A DNA stretch of 64,000 nucleotides from Psychrobacter coccoides. GTDB lineage: Bacteria > Pseudomonadota > Gammaproteobacteria > Pseudomonadales > Moraxellaceae. A program made the translations under genes and the position numbers. The notes under the pieces are model-generated. The model did not search any database. It saw only the letters and a program-made list of their open reading frames with translations, and was not told the DNA's origin. Each line of letters starts with the position of its first letter. Position 1 is the stretch's first letter. The stretch spans positions 1 through 64,000 of the forward strand of contig NZ_JAGBKM010000006.1 of NCBI RefSeq assembly GCF_017498085.1, in the 5' to 3' direction. Below, piece by piece: positions 57,751 through 64,000 of the stretch.

Positions 57751-57873
57751 AAATAATGCCTCGTCTTAAAAGAGTAATGACTCTTAGTATAGTTGATGCT
57801 TAAGCAGCATAAGTCTCATATACTGGTTGATAATGACAGCATATAGCAGTGATTCTGACGGACAGATGACGCC

Positions 57874-57895
57874 AAGATGACAATTTTGTCATCTT
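57874..57895. promoter_or_regulatory. CusR-type copper box between DUF411 and the response regulator
   Basis: AAGATGACAA and TTGTCATCTT form perfect 10-bp arms around TT. This matches the E. coli CusR box (AAAATGACAANNTTGTCATTTT) at all but two symmetric positions. It lies 124 bases from the DUF411 start and 82 bases from the response regulator start. Confidence 0.82.
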
Positions 57896-57976
57896 ACTGC
57901 GCTGAGTATTGCTTTATCATAAATGACAGTTGGCACATATATTGATATCACCCCAAACAATCAGCGCGAGTATGCT

Positions 57977-58699
57977 ATGAAAGTATTGTTAGTCGAAGAT
58001 GAGTTATCGCTTGGCGACTATATTAAAAAAGGTCTAAGCGAGGCAGGCTTTATCGTTGAGCACAAAACAACCGGCTTAGATGGTTATCATGCCCTTATGA
58101 CGGAAGACTTCGCTGTCGTGGTGATGGATGTGATGCTGCCTGATGTCAGCGGCTTTGAGTTGGTGCGTAACTTTCGAGCGACTGGCAACACCACGCCAGT
58201 GCTTTTTTTGACCGCAAAAGATGACCTCAGCGACCGCATAAAAGGCATAGAAATCGGCGGCGATGATTATCTGACCAAGCCTTTTGCCTTTGCTGAGCTG
58301 ATAGTCAGAATCAAGAGTCTGCTGCGCCGTGCCAGTCAAACCGACTATCAAAGCACTAGGCTACAACTGGCAGATCTAAAAATCGACCTTGCCAAGCGCA
58401 CGGTATATCGAGGGGACACAGCGATCACTCTGACCGCCAAAGAGTTTTCGTTATTACAGTTTATGCTTGAACGTCAAGGTGAGGTGCTGCCGCGCTCGGT
58501 GATTGCCTCGCAAGTCTGGGATATGAACTTTGATAGCGATACCAATGTGATTGATGTGGCGATAAGACGGCTACGACTCAAAATCGATGATGACTTTGAG
58601 ACTAAGCTTATTCATACCGTACGTGGCATGGGCTATAAATTAGATACCTTGCACGACTTGGATGTGAGCGGCGATATCAATAGCGCCGAAGTCAAATAA
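57977..58699 (+). CDS. OmpR-family response regulator, CusR/CopR-like
   Basis: A 240-residue response regulator. Receiver residues are Glu7, Asp8, phosphoacceptor Asp51 (VVVMDVMLPD) and Lys101 (TKPF); the winged-helix DNA-binding domain follows (about 125-225). ATG at 57977 begins MKVLLVEDE, as family members do. The adjacent palindrome matches a CusR box, so regulation by copper is the best hypothesis, ahead of QseB or PmrA. Confidence 0.92.
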   Translation: MKVLLVEDELSLGDYIKKGLSEAGFIVEHKTTGLDGYHALMTEDFAVVVMDVMLPDVSGFELVRNFRATGNTTPVLFLTAKDDLSDRIKGIEIGGDDYLTKPFAFAELIVRIKSLLRRASQTDYQSTRLQLADLKIDLAKRTVYRGDTAITLTAKEFSLLQFMLERQGEVLPRSVIASQVWDMNFDSDTNVIDVAIRRLRLKIDDDFETKLIHTVRGMGYKLDTLHDLDVSGDINSAEVK

Positions 58700-58700
58700 G

Positions 58701-60161
58701 ATGGCCTATACCTCAGACAATCAACGCTGGCCCTTGCTCTGGCGCACGGTGTTTTTGCTCACCATCTTTGTGGTGCTGTCACAAGTGGTGATCTATATCT
58801 GGGTACAACGCTCTGTTCAGGGTCACTTCGAGGAGATGGATGCCGAGATTCTCACTCATGCCGCCTTTAATTGGCGTAAGCAAGGTGATACCAGTGCCAG
58901 TGACACTATCGAGGCCAACAACAGTACTCGCCAAACGTCATTATCCAATACAGCCAGCGCAGCGGCACAAGCAGCGCACCCCCACTCTGACTGGCAAGGC
59001 TATAATCTAAAGTCCCTATTGATTGACCGACATGGTGAGGTGCTGAGCAGTACGCCGAGCAGCTTTGCTGATGAGTTGCCCGTAGATTTTAGGGTATTGT
59101 CTTTGTGGCAACATCATCGTGAACAGCAGTTTGTAACCCAGATAAATGAGCGACGTTATCGAGCCGTGATTGTGCAAAATAACGACACCTTTGCTTTTAT
59201 TGCCTTACCCATTGATATTCATCATCAATATTTATTGCAGTTCAATCGTCAGCTGAGCTTGATTTTGCTGGCGATTACCCTGCTACTGGTTTCTATTGCC
59301 GCATTTAGCGTTTATTGGGGGTTTGCACCTTTATCTACCATCATACAAAAGATGAAAGATATCCACCCTGAGCGGCTTGATGAGCGCATCAACACCAGCG
59401 CCATGCCTTTAGAGCTGAGACCTTTGGCAGAGTCCTACAACTTGATGATGGCCAAGCTTGAGAGCAACTTTGACTCTTTATTGCGTTTTTCGGACAATAT
59501 CGCCCATGAGCTGCGTACCCCGCTGGCAACCCTTGGCACTCAGACTCAGGTGATGCTTAGCAAGACAAGAAATACCAATGAATATATCGAGCAATTGCAT
59601 CATCAGCATGACACGCTTGAGCAATTATCTGCGCTGATTAATAACATGCTCTTGCTGGCTAAAACCCAAAAAGGGCTTGAAGACTCGCAGCTTAAACTTG
59701 TCGATACAGACTTACTTATTAATAAGCTCATAGATTACTTTGAGTTGATAGCGGAAGATCGCAAGATAACTTTTGAAAAAACAGGCAGCTTTGGCACAGT
59801 GCTAGGCGATAAAGGCTTGTTACAAAGACTGTTTGCCAATCTACTGTCAAATGCTATTTATTATGCGGCTAGTGATAGCGTCATTATTATTGAAGCAGTT
59901 ACAACCTCTACGTCAACAATCACCATAACTAATAAATTGGCTAAGCCCCTGACTCAAAGCGATGCGGATAAATTATTTGAGCGCTTCCATCGACATGATC
60001 AGACCAAGGCTATGCATGCTGGATCTGGTCTTGGCTTATCTATCGTACAGGCCATTGCTCGTGCTCACGGTGGCAAGGTCAGTATTACCATCAAACACGA
60101 GTACGAATTTCAAGTTAGCGTACAGCTATCGGCTACATCATCGTCAGATTATCTGTCTTAA
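58701..60161 (+). CDS. Sensor histidine kinase, CusS/CopS-like
   Basis: A 486-residue inner-membrane sensor: helices at about 13-34 and 185-208, a periplasmic domain (35-184) that starts HFEEMD like CusS, HAMP, then HisKA with His269 (AHELRTP), N box Asn384 and G2 box GSGLGLSI (441-448). The first glycine box (D-x-G-x-G) is not recognisable and is replaced by NKLAKP. The gene starts one base after the response regulator stop. It overlaps the convergent STAS-like gene by 29 bp. Confidence 0.9.
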   Translation: MAYTSDNQRWPLLWRTVFLLTIFVVLSQVVIYIWVQRSVQGHFEEMDAEILTHAAFNWRKQGDTSASDTIEANNSTRQTSLSNTASAAAQAAHPHSDWQGYNLKSLLIDRHGEVLSSTPSSFADELPVDFRVLSLWQHHREQQFVTQINERRYRAVIVQNNDTFAFIALPIDIHHQYLLQFNRQLSLILLAITLLLVSIAAFSVYWGFAPLSTIIQKMKDIHPERLDERINTSAMPLELRPLAESYNLMMAKLESNFDSLLRFSDNIAHELRTPLATLGTQTQVMLSKTRNTNEYIEQLHHQHDTLEQLSALINNMLLLAKTQKGLEDSQLKLVDTDLLINKLIDYFELIAEDRKITFEKTGSFGTVLGDKGLLQRLFANLLSNAIYYAASDSVIIIEAVTTSTSTITITNKLAKPLTQSDADKLFERFHRHDQTKAMHAGSGLGLSIVQAIARAHGGKVSITIKHEYEFQVSVQLSATSSSDYLS

Positions 60162-60930
60162 TCAGCTCAGCCTCAAGCCACTGTAGTGCCTCCTCCTCAC
60201 GATCTGTCGCAAAGGTCTGCATCTGCATATGAGGAAAAAGTGGCTGCATGGCATGAATCAGCTTGCCCATCCAGTTGGGTGCACCGACTATCGCATAACG
60301 CTCGACTTTTTTTATCGCTGCAAGCTTCATTGATAACAAGCCCTGTCGCTGAATAAGAATGGTTGGATCAAAACCTGCAAAATGCGTCATACGATTGAGC
60401 AATCGCACCTTTTCGTGATCGGCAAAAAATCTTTCTAGACTGTCTATCACCTCAGGCATCTCGTCTGCCGACATAGTACCGTCAATCTCAAAAGCCAGTA
60501 CATTGGCCTTGTTGGTTGGCAAAAAGTGAATAGCCGCGTGCTTTGCCTCTGGTTTCTCTGGTATAGCCGCTGCCCACTGTAAGGCCTCTGCGCTTTGACT
60601 TGTAGCAAAAACCTGAATCTCAAGCTTAGGAGCTATGCGCTGTATGATAGCCACCAATGTTTGTGGCCATTTTTTGTCCGATACAACCGCACATCTACTA
60701 AGCTGATCAATATGACGCCACAACTCTATGTCAGCCTTGATGCCTTCTAGTAATGTGCTTGCATTGATATCAGCAAGCTCTAAAAACTCAACATAGATGC
60801 CAATTTGTTCATACTGTTGGCGTTTTTCGTCAAAGATACTGCGATATTCTTGGATACCCTCAGCGCTCAACGCCTCATCAACTGTGAATGCGATGACATG
60901 ATTTGGCGCAGATAATTGTTTTAACATCAC
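60133..60930 (-). CDS. Tandem SpoIIAA/STAS-SEC14-like protein
   Basis: A 265-residue soluble protein made of two similar halves (about 1-125 and 135-257). Each has a hydrophobic beta strand (HVIAFTVDEALSAEGI / NVLAFEIDGTMSADEM), a helix and a late V-F-A-T-x-x-x-EALQW segment, matching the SpoIIAA-like (STAS/SEC14) family that may bind lipids. Function unknown. The stop lies inside the 3' end of the convergent kinase gene. Confidence 0.82.
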   Translation of the reverse strand: MMLKQLSAPNHVIAFTVDEALSAEGIQEYRSIFDEKRQQYEQIGIYVEFLELADINASTLLEGIKADIELWRHIDQLSRCAVVSDKKWPQTLVAIIQRIAPKLEIQVFATSQSAEALQWAAAIPEKPEAKHAAIHFLPTNKANVLAFEIDGTMSADEMPEVIDSLERFFADHEKVRLLNRMTHFAGFDPTILIQRQGLLSMKLAAIKKVERYAIVGAPNWMGKLIHAMQPLFPHMQMQTFATDREEEALQWLEAELIKTDNLTMM

Positions 60931-61060
60931 TCTGTCCTTATTTTGATTCAGTTTTTAGATACGCTAATGGCTCTACTTCTAATTTAGCATAGCACTGATA
61001 TTTTAAGTATTGCTTTAATAGGCACTTATATAACCAAAAAGTGATGTGTTTACAGCTATT

Positions 61061-62002
61061 TTAGCTCTGCTCTTTTGGCTCCCTTAAAGGTTCAGCTGCC
61101 ATTTTTACCCCGCCCCAAGTGACCAAAGCGATACCAAGTGCGATCAAAGAAGCCCCCAAGATTAGCCCTTCTGGTGGGCTCTCACCTTGTAAAAACACCG
61201 CCACAGGCACACCGACTACCGCCCCTACCGAACCAAGTAAGCTCAGCAATACCGGGCCGCCAGTTTTTTGTAATAAAAACAGCAGTAAAAACTGGCCAGC
61301 GAATACACAAGCTTGCAGCAGAATCAAACCCAGCGGCAGCAGCTCCCCTAACGGCACTGTTACTGAAAAGCCAGGCACAAGCCCCATCATGCCTAGCAAT
61401 AATACAGACGCAATCAGCATACCCGGCGCCAGCGCAGTGGGTGAAGCATCGTCTGGCCAGCGCAGCGTGCGATAGATATTACCAATCGCCAGCAACACAG
61501 GCCCGCAAAGCGCCACCACAATCCAAAACACACTTGCCTCTGGCGCAGAGAATTTATGAGCAGCGAGCACTCCCACCCCGATCAACGCTGCTACCACACC
61601 ACACGCCCGCATAACCGTAAACGGCTCTATCCGCATCATCAAAGCGCCAAGATAAGTCAATAAGGGAGGCAAGGAGATGATAAGCGCAACGAAGCCTGCA
61701 CCCACATGCGGAATCGCTGAAAAAAGCAATAAGTTGGCACCAGCCACACTGACCAAAGCGGCGACAAAATAATACTCGAAACTACGCGCACTGAGTGGTG
61801 GTGGCTGATGTCGCAGTAAGGCAGCAGCCAACAAAATGATGGCCGCACCCATAAGAGCCCAAAACAAAAAGGCCAATGGCGTCAGCCCGACTGCAACCGC
61901 ATACTTGGCGAGGTTGGTCGAGATGCCTATTAATGCGCCCCCCGCAAACAGGCAAATAAGCGGCACCAGCCACGACTGTTTACTATTAGAGATTTGCTGC
62001 AT
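61061..62002 (-). CDS. EamA/DMT-family transporter
   Basis: A 313-residue inner-membrane protein with ten predicted helices in two EamA repeats (about 1-140 and 155-300). FWALMGAAIILLAAALL and ISLPPLLTYLGALMM are typical. It probably exports amino acids or metabolites, substrate unknown. ATG at 62002 is used rather than a GTG at 62014. Downstream of the DUF3100 gene and its terminator. Confidence 0.9.
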   Translation of the reverse strand: MQQISNSKQSWLVPLICLFAGGALIGISTNLAKYAVAVGLTPLAFLFWALMGAAIILLAAALLRHQPPPLSARSFEYYFVAALVSVAGANLLLFSAIPHVGAGFVALIISLPPLLTYLGALMMRIEPFTVMRACGVVAALIGVGVLAAHKFSAPEASVFWIVVALCGPVLLAIGNIYRTLRWPDDASPTALAPGMLIASVLLLGMMGLVPGFSVTVPLGELLPLGLILLQACVFAGQFLLLFLLQKTGGPVLLSLLGSVGAVVGVPVAVFLQGESPPEGLILGASLIALGIALVTWGGVKMAAEPLREPKEQS

Positions 62003-62159
62003 AGAGACACTCACAAATTATCTTAATGACTGATCATATCAATCCTGCTCAAACAGTCTACTAACGATAAGCGCTACTAGCTATAGTTGATTGACGTTAA
62101 AAACAATAAAGTACTACCGAACAATAGTGTGATAAACCAGTGCAAATCCGCCAAACAAA

Positions 62160-62196
62160 AATGAGCTTAGCGGTTTTATAAACTGCCAAGCTCATT
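62160..62196 (-). terminator. Rho-independent terminator of the DUF3100 gene
   Basis: AATGAGCTTAGCGGTTT pairs with AAACTGCCAAGCTCATT around a short loop (two mismatches), followed on the minus strand by TTTTTG. Confidence 0.85.
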
Positions 62197-62248
62197 CTCT
62201 TTTGACTGATATATATAGGACTAAAAACTGACTATAAAGATCAGCGGT

Positions 62249-63562
62249 TTATAGCATGATCTGAGCGACGAATGCCGATCCCAAAAAAGTCCCTGTAAAG
62301 GTCAGAATGGCGACAATCGCAATCTTCACGCCAGACTTTTTAAACAGATCCACTTCCATCTGTGAGATCGCAAAGCCTGCATAAGCCAGTACTGGCGTCA
62401 GCAGCTGCAATACACCCAGCTTAGCCGTCTCTTCTAAGACATAGGCATTGAACGGAAACTGGGGTAACGATATCAAAATAGCCACAACGGATATCCAAGC
62501 AATCGCTGGAATATTAAACGGAATAACTCGTTTTAATAAAATTCCGACCACACAGCAGGCGAATAAAATAAGCATTGCAGGCAAAGCATCAAATGGACCG
62601 ACGCCTTGTCCTACCCAGTTGCTCAACAATAGCACCACACATATCACAACCAATAACGCAAAAGACTGTCCTGTCGACAAAGGCGCCTGCTCTTGCATCA
62701 TGGCACCGAAATCTGTTTCGGCGGCGACATCCACGCTTTTTTTCTTAAACTTGCTGACCAGCTTGTACAAAAACTCGGTAAAAGGCAGGGCGATAAATAA
62801 ACTCACAAACAAGCCTGTCGCATAAGTGAGCAAGTTAGACGTCGCTGCAAATGCGGTAACCGTTTCTTCTTGCGCAGGCACAGCTTCTGCAAGCGCAGCC
62901 GAACAGGCCCCCATCATACTGCCACTGCCGATACCACAAGCCATGGCCAGTGCGCGCACATCCATGATGTTCATAGAAGCAATGACACCCGCCAGCAATG
63001 AAAAATAGATCGCACCAAACAAGGTACCCATCACATAGACGCCCATGACACCGATACCTTCGGCGCTCTGCAGACCATACTTATCAGCGATCAAAGCCAC
63101 GTTTGGCTCACGAGCGACGGAGTGCGTCGCACCGATGGCCTCTCGTCCCATGCCAAATACCAAGACGGCTACAGGCAGTGCAATCAAGACCGTGGCGACG
63201 TTACCAAGCTCTTGTAGTAACAGTGCCGGCCCTGCCGCTATGATCTCATCGATATTGGGCCCGACACCGACGCCAAACTTGGCGATAAAGGGCATGATAC
63301 TTAACAAAACCGCATAACTGGCGAACTTTGCCCGCTTTTTGGTGATGACCGCATTCATCGCAGGGATGACATTGGGGTTGAGTAATATGGCAAAAATGAA
63401 GGCATACAACAAAGGCAATAACACCAACGTACCAATACCGATAGGGATTTTAATGATGCCTATCCACTCTGCCAGCAGTGATACTGCTATCACTAATAAA
63501 TGTAGCTTCCAATCCAGTAGGTGCTTGGTCATGGTAGATGACAGCACGCTTTTATCATTCAT
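62249..63562 (-). CDS. DUF3100 family membrane protein
   Basis: A 437-residue membrane protein with about 12 predicted helices. It contains GVGVGPNIDEIIAAGPALLLQELGN (about 97-121), GMGREAIGATHSVAREPNVA (about 137-156) and ACGIGSGSMMGACSAALAEAVP (about 209-230), typical of the family. It lies 75 bp after the M20 amidohydrolase gene on the same strand. A role as transporter for the amidohydrolase substrate or product is inferred from the pairing. AGGAA precedes the ATG. Confidence 0.9.
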   Translation of the reverse strand: MNDKSVLSSTMTKHLLDWKLHLLVIAVSLLAEWIGIIKIPIGIGTLVLLPLLYAFIFAILLNPNVIPAMNAVITKKRAKFASYAVLLSIMPFIAKFGVGVGPNIDEIIAAGPALLLQELGNVATVLIALPVAVLVFGMGREAIGATHSVAREPNVALIADKYGLQSAEGIGVMGVYVMGTLFGAIYFSLLAGVIASMNIMDVRALAMACGIGSGSMMGACSAALAEAVPAQEETVTAFAATSNLLTYATGLFVSLFIALPFTEFLYKLVSKFKKKSVDVAAETDFGAMMQEQAPLSTGQSFALLVVICVVLLLSNWVGQGVGPFDALPAMLILFACCVVGILLKRVIPFNIPAIAWISVVAILISLPQFPFNAYVLEETAKLGVLQLLTPVLAYAGFAISQMEVDLFKKSGVKIAIVAILTFTGTFLGSAFVAQIML

Positions 63563-63637
63563 ATCAATTCCTTTTACTTTTTGTGCTGCTGCACGTTTTA
63601 GTCGCTGATTTTATAAGGCTGACGATTACTTAGTCAG

Positions 63638-64000
63638 TTACGCTTGTTTTGGCAGCTCAGACTCAACCAAAGACACCCAAACCTTAATACCAATCTCGAT
63701 GGCATCATCATTAAAATCATAATGCGCATTATGCAAAGGTTTAGAAGGCGTACTACCATCGACTCCCAACCAAAAATAAGCGCCTTTGACCTGTTGACTC
63801 ATGAATGAAAAGTCCTCAGAAGCCATGGACGGCTCTACATCCGTTTTTACTTTATCAGCGCCCAGCACTTTGGTCGCAGCTTCTTTAATCTCAAGATAGG
63901 CCTGAGTGTCATTGATAGTGACCGGATAGCGAATGTGATAGTCTATTTCGCCTTTGACACCATATAAAGGCGGCAAGGTCGTGACCATCTCTGTGAGCAT
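63638..64000 (-). CDS. M20-family amidohydrolase, 3' part
   Basis: The last 120 residues of a metal-dependent amidase/aminoacylase (hippurate hydrolase-like); the 5' part is outside the window. The dimerisation-to-catalytic transition reads AATKVLGADKV, then the metal-contact segment EPSMASEDFSFM and the late PLHNAHYDFNDDAIEIG, with the final conserved histidine. It is upstream of and probably co-transcribed with DUF3100. Confidence 0.93.
   Translation of the reverse strand: MLTEMVTTLPPLYGVKGEIDYHIRYPVTINDTQAYLEIKEAATKVLGADKVKTDVEPSMASEDFSFMSQQVKGAYFWLGVDGSTPSKPLHNAHYDFNDDAIEIGIKVWVSLVESELPKQA

Overview
The window looks like a chromosomal segment of a marine or cold-adapted gammaproteobacterium of the Moraxellaceae, most likely Psychrobacter. 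This rests on recognised protein families (FrmA with a divergent LysR gene, NhaP2, a MoaC/D/E-ModA run, BCCT transporter, DUF305/DUF411 proteins) and on several dispersed non-coding repeats. There is no rRNA, tRNA, CRISPR array, integrase, transposase gene or phage module.

Layout. 0.2-3.3 kb: a methyltransferase, glutathione-dependent formaldehyde dehydrogenase (frmA) and a divergent LysR regulator. 3.3-12.2 kb: a Spy-like lipoprotein, a sulfide oxidation operon (rhodanese, Tat-exported type II sulfide:quinone oxidoreductase, small membrane protein), NhaP2, a DUF302 lipoprotein, DUF4031, cytochrome b561, DUF924 and a universal stress protein. 12.6-27.1 kb: a molybdenum/TMAO island, all on the minus strand apart from one lipoprotein: ccmI, torE-torC-torA-torD, moeA, moaA-moaB-mobA-moaC-moaD-moaE and modA-modB. 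Pentaheme TorC passes quinol electrons to molybdoenzyme TorA, TorD is its chaperone, and the moa/mob/moe genes make the cofactor; modC is missing. 27.3-33.0 kb: the phosphate regulon pstS-pstC-pstA-pstB-phoU behind a good PHO box.

33.5-42.4 kb holds the least familiar system: a minus-strand run of RidA, an aldehyde dehydrogenase, an M19 dipeptidase-like protein with an altered metal site, a BCCT transporter with an altered substrate box, an unrecognised 580-residue protein and a DUF3726-like protein, with a divergent LysR regulator. It reads as an import-and-degrade pathway for a betaine-like compound. 42.4-55.2 kb: hemerythrin-like protein, nitroreductase, two pirins, a small acetyltransferase, a DoxX/FMN reductase/DUF1275 operon with a divergent LysR gene, an MBL-fold/SDR pair, YceI, a broken ltrA and an iron alcohol dehydrogenase. 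55.6-60.9 kb: a copper-type region with a DUF411 lipoprotein and two DUF305 proteins diverging from a CusRS/CopRS-like two-component system, with a CusR-type palindrome between them. 61-64 kb: an EamA transporter, a DUF3100 membrane protein and the 3' part of an M20 amidohydrolase.

Three families of dispersed intergenic repeat were found by comparing the window with itself: a TA-flanked MITE-like element of about 170 bp (three full copies, one cut by the window edge, one fragment), a 108-bp inverted repeat (two copies), and a hairpin family with a shared core and variable but paired outer arms (three clear copies, two inside the pst locus). Short perfect tandem duplications of 13-16 bp also recur between genes.
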